The notes beneath the pieces are model-generated. The model did no database searches. It had not been told where the DNA came from and saw only the letters and a list, made by a program, of their open reading frames with translations. Position numbers and translations under genes: made by a program. Below, one piece after another: positions 1-7,374 of a stretch of 64,000 bases of DNA. This DNA is from JABDJZ01 sp047619685 (GTDB lineage: Bacteria; Bacteroidota; Rhodothermia; Rhodothermales; UBA10348): assembly GCA_047619685.1 (NCBI GenBank), contig JBLHLC010000007.1:61177-125176 (forward strand), in the 5' to 3' direction. Within the stretch, counting starts at the first letter, position 1; the number at the start of each line of letters is the position of its first letter.

Positions 1-273
1 CCGGTCGCCGGGCAGGAAGTGGATGACAGTTTTGCCCACGGCCTCGACCACGCCTGCCACATCAAATCCCGGGATCCCGGGTTTCGGCTTGAAGAGGCCT
101 GTGGAGAAACGCATTACGAAGGGTGCGCCTCTGACCGCAAACACGTCGCCAACGTGGAGTCCAGCCGCATGCACCTTGATAAGCACCTCGTTCTCTTTGG
201 CGATGGGCTTGTCGAGCGTTCGAAAGGCCAGTCCGTCAAACGAGCCATAGCGCTGGTGCGTCACGGCCTGCAT
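1..273 (-). CDS. MDR-family NAD(P)H quinone oxidoreductase, N-terminal part (runs off the window edge)
   Basis: The minus strand encodes the start of a zinc-independent medium-chain dehydrogenase/reductase. The GroES-like N-terminal fold is recognisable: MQAVTHQRYGSFDGLAF, then a segment with KENEVLIKVHAAGLHVGDVFAVRG and KPGIPGFDVAGVVEAVG. These are typical of quinone oxidoreductases that reduce quinones or enones with NAD(P)H in the cytoplasm. Only about 91 residues are inside the window, so the Rossmann domain and substrate class cannot be judged. I chose the ATG at 273 because homologues begin here; the frame stays open to an ATG at 360, which would add a low-complexity Ser/Thr/Pro tail. 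The gene diverges from a TetR gene with paired palindromes between them, so it is probably that repressor's target. Confidence 0.8.
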   Translation of the reverse strand, partial: MQAVTHQRYGSFDGLAFRTLDKPIAKENEVLIKVHAAGLHVGDVFAVRGAPFVMRFSTGLFKPKPGIPGFDVAGVVEAVGKTVIHFLPGDR

Positions 274-419
274 TTGGGTCGAGGACCTGGATGCGACCAC
301 CCCACCGGATACAGGGCTATCTGGAGCGAGAGGGGATGTCTGTGCGGATGTCGACGTCATGTTATCGGAGGCAAAGGCCTGAGAACCACCGGGCCGGTCG
401 TGGCGTAGTTGGCATGTGA

Positions 420-454
420 CTTACGGTGTAAGGTGACCATCCTTACGGCGTAAG
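420..454. promoter_or_regulatory. Twin palindromic operator between the MDR gene and the TetR gene
   Basis: Two near-identical perfect palindromes lie in the divergent intergenic region: CTTACGGTGTAAG at 420-432 and CTTACGGCGTAAG at 442-454. Arms are CTTAC/GTAAG with a 3-base centre, and the centres are 22 bp apart, about two helical turns, so two dimers would bind the same DNA face. TetR-family repressors usually bind such sites next to their own gene. The assignment to the 545-1210 regulator is inferred from position. Confidence 0.75.
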
Positions 455-544
455 GCTCACGGGAGTTGCGCAGCGCGAGAAACTTTATCGTTGGCCTACC
501 CCGCGACGGCCATTCCAAACGTCTTGAACAGACCCATCCCAAAT

Positions 545-1210
545 ATGGTGACTCCCGCGCCAAACAACCCTGAGGGCCGCCTGGCCCTGACCCGGGACCG
601 GATACTCGTGGCAGCGGTGAAGCTGGCCGACGAAATCGGAATCACATCGCTCTCAATGCGAAAGCTGGGTAAGGAGCTCGGCGTCGAAGCCATGTCCTTG
701 TACGGGTATGTGTCGAACAAGGACGCCATACTCGATGGGATCATGGATCAGGTAGTCGGGGAGATTACCGTACCCGAAGCAGGGGGGGACTGGAAACACG
801 AAATCCGCATGCGCGCCAACTCGGCCCGCACCGTCCTCCTGCGGCACCCGTGGGCGACAATGCTCATCGTATCGCGCCCCAACGTCGGCCCGGCCATGCT
901 GCGCTATGTGGATGCGACCATCGGCTGTTTCTGCGCGGCAGGCTTCTCGTACGAACAGGCGGATCACGCGTGGAACGCCATTGACAGCCACCTCTACGGC
1001 TTCACCCTGCAGGAACTGAACTTCCCATTCAAGCGCGGCGAATACGCAGAGGTGGCGGAGCAATTACTCCACCTGATACCTGCGGACAAGTATCCCCATC
1101 TGAATGGGCTGTCACAGGAGATAATCAGCGGCAGGTTCGACGGCCTCCACGACTTTCAGCTGGGACTGAACCTCATCCTGGACGGTCTGGAGCGCCAGCT
1201 GGAAGGCTGA
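545..1210 (+). CDS. TetR-family transcriptional regulator with tetracycline-repressor-type C-terminal domain
   Basis: A TetR regulator of about 221 residues. The N-terminal helix-turn-helix is clear: LTRDRILVAAVKLADEIG, then TSLSMRKLGKELGVEAMSLYGYVSNKDAILDGI, the usual xYxYxxxKxxL type ending. The C-terminal part resembles the TetR_C class that senses small ligands. A TTG at 491 is in frame, but the ATG at 545 gives the normal short N-terminus ahead of the HTH. The gene diverges from the MDR oxidoreductase at the window edge and two palindromes sit between them. It probably represses both genes until a quinone-like or electrophilic ligand binds; the ligand is not visible from the sequence. 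Confidence 0.88.
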   Translation: MVTPAPNNPEGRLALTRDRILVAAVKLADEIGITSLSMRKLGKELGVEAMSLYGYVSNKDAILDGIMDQVVGEITVPEAGGDWKHEIRMRANSARTVLLRHPWATMLIVSRPNVGPAMLRYVDATIGCFCAAGFSYEQADHAWNAIDSHLYGFTLQELNFPFKRGEYAEVAEQLLHLIPADKYPHLNGLSQEIISGRFDGLHDFQLGLNLILDGLERQLEG

Positions 1211-1225
1211 GATCAGCTCTGTCTC

Positions 1226-1384
1226 CTATCTGCTTGCATCCAGGACGATTCTGGAGCGGGCCTTGCCGGCGTGGAGATGCTCAAACGCCTCGTTGACTTC
1301 CGTCATTCCGAACATCTCAGCCACGGGAGCAATGGAGTGTCTCCCGCAAAACTCGAGCATCTTGGCAACGGTAACCGGACTGCC
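1226..1384 (-). pseudogene. C-terminal remnant of a zinc alcohol dehydrogenase (YahK/cinnamyl-type)
   Basis: The last 45 or so residues before the stop (KMLEFCGRHSIAPVAEMFGM, then EVNEAFEHLHAGKARSRIVLD) match the C-terminal end of zinc-dependent cinnamyl/aldehyde-reductase-type alcohol dehydrogenases. Upstream of about 1384 the similarity stops and the frame runs into the HxlR gene on the other strand, so about 300 residues including the zinc ligands and NAD(P) fold are missing. It is therefore a deletion remnant. HxlR regulators commonly sit beside such dehydrogenases, so the neighbour at 1457 may have regulated the lost gene. Confidence 0.65.
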
Positions 1385-1456
1385 AAGCGGCGACGCTTGC
1401 TTGCATAACGCAACTGTTTCGACGTTATTGTCAGTTGCATAAAGAAAGCAATAATT

Positions 1457-1870
1457 GTGAAGCGCACCGACCGACGATCCGACTGCCCGACAAACTTCGC
1501 CCTCCAATCCTTCGGGGATAGCTGGAGTCTGCTGATCATCCGCGACCTGATGTTCAAGCGGAAGCACACGTTCTCGGAGTTCGCGAACTCGGAAGAACGA
1601 ATCTCAACAAACATCCTGACCAGCCGCCTGAGTCAACTCCAGGAGTCAGGCATCATCCGGCGAGATGGCGAGGCCAAGTCCACACGCTACTATCTGACAC
1701 GCCGGGGCATGGACCTGCTGCCAACCATGGTGGAGATGATCGTATGGTCGGCAGGGCATGATCCGGACTCGGCCGCCCCGACTTCCTTTGTGGAACTGGC
1801 GCGCTCAAACCGCCCGGCACTGCTGCGGGAACTGGAACGCCGGGTCATGGACGAGCACGGAGCCGGCTGA
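1457..1870 (+). CDS. HxlR-family winged-helix transcriptional regulator
   Basis: A 137-residue protein of normal HxlR length. It shows the family core: CPTNFALQSFGDSWSLLIIRD, a wing-helix region with FSEFANSEERISTNILTSRL, and LQESGIIRRDGEAKSTRYYL followed by TRRGMDLLPTMVEMIVW. These regulators are dimeric winged-helix proteins that often answer aldehydes, thiols or quinones. The start is a GTG at 1457. Upstream, TTGCATAA occurs at 1401-1408 and again at 1435-1442, a possible operator pair. The original partner was probably the deleted dehydrogenase at 1226-1384. Confidence 0.88.
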   Translation: MKRTDRRSDCPTNFALQSFGDSWSLLIIRDLMFKRKHTFSEFANSEERISTNILTSRLSQLQESGIIRRDGEAKSTRYYLTRRGMDLLPTMVEMIVWSAGHDPDSAAPTSFVELARSNRPALLRELERRVMDEHGAG

Positions 1871-1889
1871 CGATACTATATTTGCGGCC

Positions 1890-3233
1890 ATGAAATACGC
1901 AGCGCCCCTGGTTCTGCTGCTGGCCCTTGGCGCCTGCAGTTCAAACAGATCATCAACCTCCGTGCAGGAGGACCAGGAATTCCACCGCATTTCCCGCGCA
2001 GGGTACGCCAGTCAACTCCAAGGCTTTTGGCTGGGCCAGAGCATCGCCAACTGGACCGGCCTCATCACCGAGATGGACAAACTTGGTGGTGACGGTTTTG
2101 AAGGGAAGGGCGCGGGATTCTACACGCGCGAGGACTGGGGCGGCCCGGATGATCCGAATATCTGGGGAGGAGCGGGCCCCTCCCCGGACGGCACCATCCG
2201 CTTCTACGTGGATCCACAGGACGGAGCGTGGGGGGCCGATGACGACACGGATGTTGAGTACATGTACATGGACCTGACTTCCCGGAGCGCCCACCCGCGG
2301 CTCACTGGCGACGAGATTCGCGACGGGTGGCTCAGGCACATCTACTCGGACGAGAACACGCCCTTCACGGACGGAGAGGGGCGCCCGGAGAACTACCTGT
2401 GGGTGTCAAACCAGATGGCGCTAGATCTAATGCACAAAGGCGTCCGGCCGCCGGAGACCAGCGACCCTGAGCGCAACCCCTTCTTCGAGATGATAGACGC
2501 GCAGTTGACGACCGAAATATTTGGTCTCTTCGCGCCCGGAATGCCGAACGTCGCGCTGGATCTTGCGCACCTGCCCATTAGGACGACCGCGCGTCGGGAC
2601 GCGGCATGGATCGCCGAATTCTACGTCATCATGTACTCGTTGGCGCCGGTCTCGGACCCTTTGGTACCGATAGGCGCGCGCCTAAGGGACATGGCTGCGG
2701 AAGCCCGTAACCACCTCCCAGACTCCAGCTACGCGGCGGCGATGTACGACTTTGTGCACGCAATACATGCTTCAGGAGCACCATGGGAGGTCACGCGGGA
2801 TTCGCTCTATGAGCGATACCAGGTCCGGATGGAGGACGGCTACGATGTGGCCAGCCGGGATCCCGTCTGCGGGGGCTGCTTTGCCGCTGGGATCAACTTT
2901 GGGGCCGGCGTGATCAGTCTCCTATACGGGGACGGGGACCTGAAAGAAACCATCAAGATCGGCGCGCTTGCGGGCTGGGACTCGGACAATCCAACGGCCA
3001 CCTGGGGAGGCCTGATCGGCTTTATGCTCGGCCGAGAGGGTGTCGAGAACGCATTCGGCCAAACTTTCCCGGACGGGTTCAACATCCATCGAACGCGGGG
3101 CGGCTTTGCGAACGGGATCGACCGTTTTCCGAATATGGCGGCAAGGGGCGTGTCGGTGGTGGATCGGGTGATCGAGGATATGACTGACGGGCGTGTGGAG
3201 GGCGACGCCTGGTACGTGCCAACGGCCAGGTAG
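1890..3233 (+). CDS. Lipoprotein ADP-ribosylglycohydrolase-family protein
   Basis: A 447-residue protein with a lipoprotein signal (MKYAAPLVLLLALGAC, lipobox LGAC), so it is exported and lipid-anchored. Two metal-site motifs of the ADP-ribosylglycohydrolase/DraG fold are visible: DDDTDVEYMYMDL in the N-terminal half and GWDSDNPTATWGGLIG near the C-terminus. The family removes ADP-ribose from proteins or related N-/O-glycosidic substrates; exported members are usually of unknown substrate, and a nucleoside-like or glycosidic substrate is possible. The frame is open 132 bp upstream, but the ATG at 1890 is the one that yields a signal peptide. It follows the HxlR gene by 19 bp and could be cotranscribed. 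Confidence 0.85.
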   Translation: MKYAAPLVLLLALGACSSNRSSTSVQEDQEFHRISRAGYASQLQGFWLGQSIANWTGLITEMDKLGGDGFEGKGAGFYTREDWGGPDDPNIWGGAGPSPDGTIRFYVDPQDGAWGADDDTDVEYMYMDLTSRSAHPRLTGDEIRDGWLRHIYSDENTPFTDGEGRPENYLWVSNQMALDLMHKGVRPPETSDPERNPFFEMIDAQLTTEIFGLFAPGMPNVALDLAHLPIRTTARRDAAWIAEFYVIMYSLAPVSDPLVPIGARLRDMAAEARNHLPDSSYAAAMYDFVHAIHASGAPWEVTRDSLYERYQVRMEDGYDVASRDPVCGGCFAAGINFGAGVISLLYGDGDLKETIKIGALAGWDSDNPTATWGGLIGFMLGREGVENAFGQTFPDGFNIHRTRGGFANGIDRFPNMAARGVSVVDRVIEDMTDGRVEGDAWYVPTAR

Positions 3234-3356
3234 AGGCGCCACCGCCGAACGCGCGCGCCCCAAAAGCAGGAGTCATCTCAGGGTGTCCGGGTCCCTGGCC
3301 TTGCTTCACAACGTCTTCATCACTATCAATGGGTTCCCGGAAGATGCAACCCTGGA

Positions 3357-3491
3357 ATGGAAAAGAAGAAAGAACTGATCATGGTCGCTGTTGTCACGCT
3401 CGTGTCAATTGGCGTCCTCCTTAGTGTAACCACACTTGTCCGCGGCACTATCAACGCAATCGGGATAGTGTTTCAAAATCTCGGCGGCTGA
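3357..3491 (+). CDS. Putative 44-residue single-pass membrane microprotein
   Basis: A short ORF begins MEKKKELIMVAVVTLVSIGV, continues through a hydrophobic helix (residues about 8-27), and ends with TLVRGTINAIGIVFQNLGG. The positively charged N-terminus followed by one transmembrane segment is typical of small inner-membrane proteins. It sits alone between the glycohydrolase lipoprotein and the terminator of the downstream subtilase. The ribosome-binding site is weak, and an internal ATG at 3381 is preceded by a better purine run. I do not recognise a family, and whether it is translated is uncertain. Confidence 0.4.
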   Translation: MEKKKELIMVAVVTLVSIGVLLSVTTLVRGTINAIGIVFQNLGG

Positions 3492-3524
3492 GGCCGGTCA
3501 ACTCCATTATTGGCAAACGCAAAA

Positions 3525-3550
3525 GCGCCGGGGCAGTGATGCCCCGGCGC
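3525..3550 (-). terminator. Rho-independent terminator of the first subtilase gene
   Basis: A perfect 11-bp inverted repeat (GCGCCGGGGCA, 4-nt loop, TGCCCCGGCGC) lies 29 bp past the stop of the minus-strand subtilase and is followed on the minus strand by TTTTGCGTTTG. The same structure recurs behind the paralogous subtilase at 5129-5152. Confidence 0.85.
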
Positions 3551-3579
3551 GCGGTTACTAATGGGATACAAGGGAGGCG

Positions 3580-4929
3580 TTACATGCCGCCGACGTAGAC
3601 TGATTTCGCGACGGTTTGGGACCCGGTCAACAGGATGCCGCCTCGGGCGGCAGCCAGAAGCGCGGCCCTTACGTCGGCCGGAGATGCGGCCGGGTTGGCG
3701 TAGAGATAAAGCGCTGCTGCGCCGGCCACATGCGGTGCTGCCATGGACGTTCCGGTCATCTGGACAGGCGTACCCACGCCGCCGATGGTAGCCTGAAGGG
3801 AAATCACATTGGCTCCTGGAGCGAGAATGTCCAGGGAAGCACCCGAGTTGGAGAAGGAGGTGAAGTAGCCATCGGAATCGTGGGCGCCCACAGTAATGAC
3901 GTTCGGCACGTGAGCGGGAGTCACCAGGTCAGCGTTTACACCCTGGTTGCCGGCAGCCACCACAACGGTGACTCCAAGACTCACGAGAAGATCGACAGAC
4001 TCATCCAGGGCGGTGAACTGGGTGGTACCAATGTTCTCGCCGAGCGACATGTTGACGACCATCGGAGTGGTGGGGTTGGCCCTACGGGCCGCAATCACAT
4101 GCTCGACCGCCGCAATGACGACGGACACGTCGCTGGTACCATCATCGCCCAGGACCTTGAGATTGTGAATACGGGCACCCGGAGCGATTCCAACGAGCCC
4201 ATCCGCGTTGTCCATGGCGCCAATGATGCCTGCCACGTGGGTCCCATGCCCGTCGTAGTCGTTTGCGTCCAGTCCTACAAGACCCCGGAAGTCGACAGAC
4301 TCCACAATGTTGAGATCCGTGTTCGAGACGCCCGTGTCAATGATGTAGACGTCCACCGGGACCGAACCGCTGCCGTCTCCGGAAATGGTCGAGCTTTCCT
4401 GGCCGCCGACATAAGAGACGCTCCACGGTACAGTCTGGCCGGCATGCCCTCCAATCTCAGCCGAGGTCGGGTTTACCACTGCATAGTCGCGCTCGAACCA
4501 CTCGATGCCTGGCTCAGCGGACAGCGCGGAGATAATATCCCCGAAGTCCGTCCCACCCGTCGTGTCTTCGACAGTCACAGCAAAGCCGGAGAAGGCCTCG
4601 GTGTACTCGTAGCGTTCCATGATTTTGTAGCGCTCCAGGAGTTTGTAGCGCTCCAGGAGTTTGTAACGCTCCATGAGCGCGTAGGGGCTGATCTTGATGA
4701 TCAGGCCGAGCTCGTTGGGCTTCTTGCCTGCGACCTGATTCGTCCCGGTGCGGAGCGCGCGGTCAAACAGGTTGGCGTGACGAAACTTGCTTGCCGTCTC
4801 GGTAAGCTCGGTTTCAGGCGCACCGTTCGCGTCGGAACTGGTGATGCTGTCGGTACAGCCGGACAGTCCAATAACGCAAACCGCGAAGGCCGCAAGGGTC
4901 ATTCTTTGGAGGATGGCAGAACAAGTCAT
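3580..4929 (-). CDS. Subtilisin-like S8 peptidase lipoprotein with hexapeptide-repeat propeptide (copy 1)
   Basis: A 449-residue secreted serine protease. A lipobox (IGLSGC, Cys 25) anchors it to a membrane. Residues about 70-150 resemble an inhibitor-I9 propeptide (GLIIKI ... EYTEAFSGFAVTV ... EPGIEWFERDYAV) interrupted by four tandem hexapeptides ALMERY, KLLERY, KLLERY, KIMERY. The catalytic domain has Asp198 (IIDTGV), His228 (DGHGTHVAG), oxyanion Asn328 (AAGNQG) and Ser395 (GTSMAAPHVAG). I chose the ATG at 4929; a TTG five codons upstream is possible. The neighbour at 5185-6534 is a tandem paralogue of equal length with the same terminator and a shared leader element, so this is a local gene duplication. 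Confidence 0.95.
   Translation of the reverse strand: MTCSAILQRMTLAAFAVCVIGLSGCTDSITSSDANGAPETELTETASKFRHANLFDRALRTGTNQVAGKKPNELGLIIKISPYALMERYKLLERYKLLERYKIMERYEYTEAFSGFAVTVEDTTGGTDFGDIISALSAEPGIEWFERDYAVVNPTSAEIGGHAGQTVPWSVSYVGGQESSTISGDGSGSVPVDVYIIDTGVSNTDLNIVESVDFRGLVGLDANDYDGHGTHVAGIIGAMDNADGLVGIAPGARIHNLKVLGDDGTSDVSVVIAAVEHVIAARRANPTTPMVVNMSLGENIGTTQFTALDESVDLLVSLGVTVVVAAGNQGVNADLVTPAHVPNVITVGAHDSDGYFTSFSNSGASLDILAPGANVISLQATIGGVGTPVQMTGTSMAAPHVAGAAALYLYANPAASPADVRAALLAAARGGILLTGSQTVAKSVYVGGM
4609..4684 (-). repeat. 18-bp tandem repeats encoding (K/A)-(L/I)-(L/M)-ERY hexapeptides
   Basis: Four 18-bp units, in frame within the propeptide of subtilase copy 1, encode ALMERY, KLLERY, KLLERY and KIMERY. 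The two middle units are almost identical in DNA, which suggests recent slippage or unequal crossing-over. Confidence 0.85.
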
Positions 4930-4982
4930 AGGATTGTGCTTCAAGTTTTAGGGGCCCCGAGGGGGACCTACCCCATGCGTGT

Positions 4983-5029
4983 TTCACCGCGGTGCGGCAG
5001 ACAGCAGGATCTCCAACTTGGTATCGGCC
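4983..5029 (-). promoter_or_regulatory. Conserved leader element upstream of subtilase copy 1
   Basis: On the minus strand the leader reads GGCCGATACC, 21 bases, then GCCGCACCGCGGTGAA, ending 53 bp before the ATG. The same two blocks with the same 21-base spacing occur upstream of the paralogue (6596-6643), while the rest of both leaders has diverged. The second block can form a CACCG/CGGTG hairpin. It could be a structured 5' UTR or a protein-binding site; I do not recognise a known riboswitch class. Confidence 0.6.
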
Positions 5030-5128
5030 GCACTCTCGCATCCTTAAAAAACAACCGATGAAGAAAGCGTGAAGCACAAATTGTCGAAACCCTAAGGCCA
5101 GTCAACCCCCGTTTTGGCAAACGCGAAA

Positions 5129-5152
5129 CGCCGGGGCAGTGATGCCCCGGCG
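5129..5152 (-). terminator. Rho-independent terminator of the second subtilase gene
   Basis: A 10-bp perfect inverted repeat (CGCCGGGGCA, 4-nt loop, TGCCCCGGCG) follows the stop of the minus-strand paralogue by 32 bp and runs into TTTCGCGTTTG on the minus strand. It is nearly identical to the hairpin at 3525-3550, showing that the 3' end was duplicated with the gene. Confidence 0.82.
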
Positions 5153-5184
5153 CGCGCGGTTAAAAACGTGATGTGAAGGTGGTT

Positions 5185-6534
5185 TTACATGCCGCCGACG
5201 TAGACTGATTTCGCTACGGTTTGGGCCCCGGTCAACAGGATGCCGCCTCGGGCAGCAGCCAGAAGCGCGGCCCTCACATCGGCAGGGGACGCTGTCGGAT
5301 TGGCGTAGAGATAAAGCGCTGCTGCGCCGGCCACATGCGGTGCTGCCATGGACGTTCCGGTCATCTGGACAGGCGTACCCACGCCGCCTTGGGTGGCCTG
5401 GAGCGAGATCACATTGGCTCCCGGAGCGAGAATGTCGACGGAACCTCCCGAGTTGGAGAAGGAGGTGAAGTAGCCATCTGAATCGTGGGCGCCGACGGTA
5501 ATGACATTCGGCACGTGAGCCGGAGTCACCAGATCAGCGTTTACCCCCTGGTTGCCGGCGGCCACAACAACGGTGACTCCAAGGCTCACCAGAAGATCGA
5601 CTGACTCGTCGAGCGCTGTGAACTGGGTGGTCCCAATGTTCTCGCCCAGCGACATGTTCACGACCATCGGAGTGGTGGGGTTGGCCCTGCGGGCCGCAAT
5701 CACGTGCTCGACGGCCGCAATGACGACGGACACATCGCTGGTCCCATCATCGCCCATGACCTTTAGATTGTGGATACGGGCACCCGGTGCGACTCCGACA
5801 AGCCCTTCCGTGTTGTCCATGGCACCGATGATTCCGGCCACGTGCGTTCCGTGCCCGTCGTAGTCGTTGGCGTCCATTCCGACTACACCCCGGAAGTCCA
5901 CTGACTCCACAATGTTGAGGTCGTCGTTAGAGACGCCCGTGTCGATGATGTAGACGTCCACCGGGACGGAACCGCTGCCGTCGCCCGAAACGGTCGAGCT
6001 CTCCTTGCCACCCACATAGGCGACGTTCCACGGTACCGACTGGCCAACCTGTCCCCCGATTTCAGCCGCAGTCGGGTTTACGACCGTGTAGTCTGGCTCG
6101 AACCATTCGATGCCGGGCTCAGCGGATAGAGCGGAAATGATGTCAGTGAAGTCCGAACCACCCGTCGTGTCCTCAATGGTCACGGCAAAGCCGGAGAAGG
6201 CCTCGGTGTACTCGTAGCGCTCCATGAGTTTGTAGCGCTCCATCAGAGCGTAGCGCTCCATCAGCTTGTAGCGCTCCATGAGAGCATAGGGGCTGATCTT
6301 GATGATCAGGCCGAGCTCGTTGGGCTTCTTGCCTGCGACCTGATTCGTCCCGGTGCGGAGCGCGCGGTCAAACAGGTTGGCGTGGCGAAACTTGCTTGCC
6401 GTCTCGGTAAGCTCGGTTTCAACCGCGTCGTTTACGTCGGGGCCGGTGATGCTGTCGGTACAGCCGGACAGACTGATCACACAGAAGGCGAAGGCGACAA
6501 GGCCAATGCGGGGGAGCAGGGAAGAGAAAGTCAT
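5185..6534 (-). CDS. Subtilisin-like S8 peptidase lipoprotein with hexapeptide-repeat propeptide (copy 2)
   Basis: A 449-residue paralogue of the adjacent subtilase, with the same architecture: lipobox (VISLSGC), I9-like propeptide carrying four hexapeptides ALMERY, KLMERY, ALMERY, KLMERY, and a catalytic domain with the DTG Asp, HGTHVAG His, AAGNQG Asn and GTSMAAPHVAG Ser all intact. The frame is open to 6645 but that stretch overlaps the conserved leader, so the ATG at 6534 (MTFSSLLPRIGLVAFAF) is the likely start; it aligns with the ATG of copy 1. The catalytic halves are almost identical, the signal peptides and repeats more divergent. Each copy appears to have its own leader and terminator, so they are probably separate transcripts. 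Confidence 0.95.
   Translation of the reverse strand: MTFSSLLPRIGLVAFAFCVISLSGCTDSITGPDVNDAVETELTETASKFRHANLFDRALRTGTNQVAGKKPNELGLIIKISPYALMERYKLMERYALMERYKLMERYEYTEAFSGFAVTIEDTTGGSDFTDIISALSAEPGIEWFEPDYTVVNPTAAEIGGQVGQSVPWNVAYVGGKESSTVSGDGSGSVPVDVYIIDTGVSNDDLNIVESVDFRGVVGMDANDYDGHGTHVAGIIGAMDNTEGLVGVAPGARIHNLKVMGDDGTSDVSVVIAAVEHVIAARRANPTTPMVVNMSLGENIGTTQFTALDESVDLLVSLGVTVVVAAGNQGVNADLVTPAHVPNVITVGAHDSDGYFTSFSNSGGSVDILAPGANVISLQATQGGVGTPVQMTGTSMAAPHVAGAAALYLYANPTASPADVRAALLAAARGGILLTGAQTVAKSVYVGGM
6214..6289 (-). repeat. 18-bp tandem repeats in subtilase copy 2
   Basis: Four 18-bp units encode ALMERY, KLMERY, ALMERY and KLMERY in an alternating pattern, unlike the KLLERY/KLLERY/KIMERY order of copy 1. 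The copy number is conserved but the unit order is not. Confidence 0.85.
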
Positions 6535-6595
6535 AGGAGAGGGTCTCGAGTTTGGGGAACTGCCCTCCAGAGAAGAGGACCGACCTTGCCATCGC

Positions 6596-6643
6596 TTCAC
6601 CGTCGGTGCGGCGCGCATAGGGTTCGCAAACCCGGTATCGGCC
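6596..6643 (-). promoter_or_regulatory. Conserved leader element upstream of subtilase copy 2
   Basis: On the minus strand: GGCCGATACC, 21 bases that contain a GGGTT-TGCG-AACCC hairpin, then GCCGCACCGACGGTGAA, ending 61 bp before the ATG at 6534. It matches the leader of copy 1 in both blocks and in the 21-base spacing. The second block forms a CACCG-A-CGGTG stem. The rest of the 296-bp gap between 6535 and 6830 shows nothing else I can support. Confidence 0.6.
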
Positions 6644-6830
6644 ATGCTTCCGCGCGCTTAAGGAATCGTACATGAAGATCGCGCGAATGGCAATCCCGGG
6701 GCCCGTTCGGGATTGTGTCGCCGCGCCTGCGCCCTGGCGCTTGCCTTTTGGCGACGGGGTACCCATCATGGGCGAGTCCTGAACCCGTGACCCCTGCCCA
6801 GAAATACCGATGCTAGAGCGTACCCCCCCA

Positions 6831-7370
6831 ATGCCGCGAAGGGAATTCCTGCGCCGTATAACCGCGGCCGGACTTGCCAGCCAGCTTCCCTTGTTTCTCA
6901 GCACGGCCAACTTTGCCTGTTCGCCCGGTGCCGCGGAGTTGGGTTGGCAGAGGTTTTCAGAGGACGAGGCCCAAATGATGGATGCTGTGACGGCCCGCCT
7001 GATTCCGAGCGGTGACTCACCCGGCGCCCGCGAGGCCGGCGTCGTGCGGTTCATTGACCTAGCGCTTGACCGCGTTCCTATGCTTGCAGGGGCAGACGGT
7101 CTGTTTCGCGATGGGATGGATGACCTCAATAGGCGGTCCGCAGGCGGTCGGTTCATGGACCTGTCGGAAGAGGCGCAAGACGCCGTCCTGCGTGGTGCGG
7201 AGGAGGAGGAGTACTTCGGCTTGATGCTGTTCGTGACTCACGCGGGCTATCTGGGCCATCCGAAACACGGAGGGAATCGGGACAAGGTGTCCTGGGCTCA
7301 CATTGGCTTTGACGATCGAGGCGCCTGGCAACACCCATTCGGGTACTACGATGCGCAGGAGGGCGCCTGA
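6831..7370 (+). CDS. Gluconate 2-dehydrogenase subunit 3 family protein (Tat-exported small subunit)
   Basis: A protein of about 179 residues starting MPRREFLRRITAAGLASQ, a twin-arginine-type signal (RREFLRR) followed by a hydrophobic stretch. The body has the family pattern of gluconate-2-dehydrogenase subunit 3: FSEDEAQMMDAVTARLIPSG, EAGVVRFIDLAL, and a C-terminal region with FVTHAGYLGHPKHGGNRD. Such subunits pair with a GMC-type flavoprotein and chaperone its export. The next gene, 4 bp downstream, is that flavoprotein. An in-frame ATG at 6810 would put seven residues in front of the Tat motif. Confidence 0.88.
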   Translation: MPRREFLRRITAAGLASQLPLFLSTANFACSPGAAELGWQRFSEDEAQMMDAVTARLIPSGDSPGAREAGVVRFIDLALDRVPMLAGADGLFRDGMDDLNRRSAGGRFMDLSEEAQDAVLRGAEEEEYFGLMLFVTHAGYLGHPKHGGNRDKVSWAHIGFDDRGAWQHPFGYYDAQEGA

Positions 7371-7374
7371 ATCC

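Noticed and set aside
4609..4684. CRISPR-like short repeats
   Set aside because: The 18-bp units are contiguous, in frame within a coding region and lack spacers; they are protein repeats.
3616..5061. A 481-codon plus-strand frame opposite subtilase copy 1
   Set aside because: The minus strand carries an intact S8 triad, lipobox and terminator; the plus frame has no recognisable domain.
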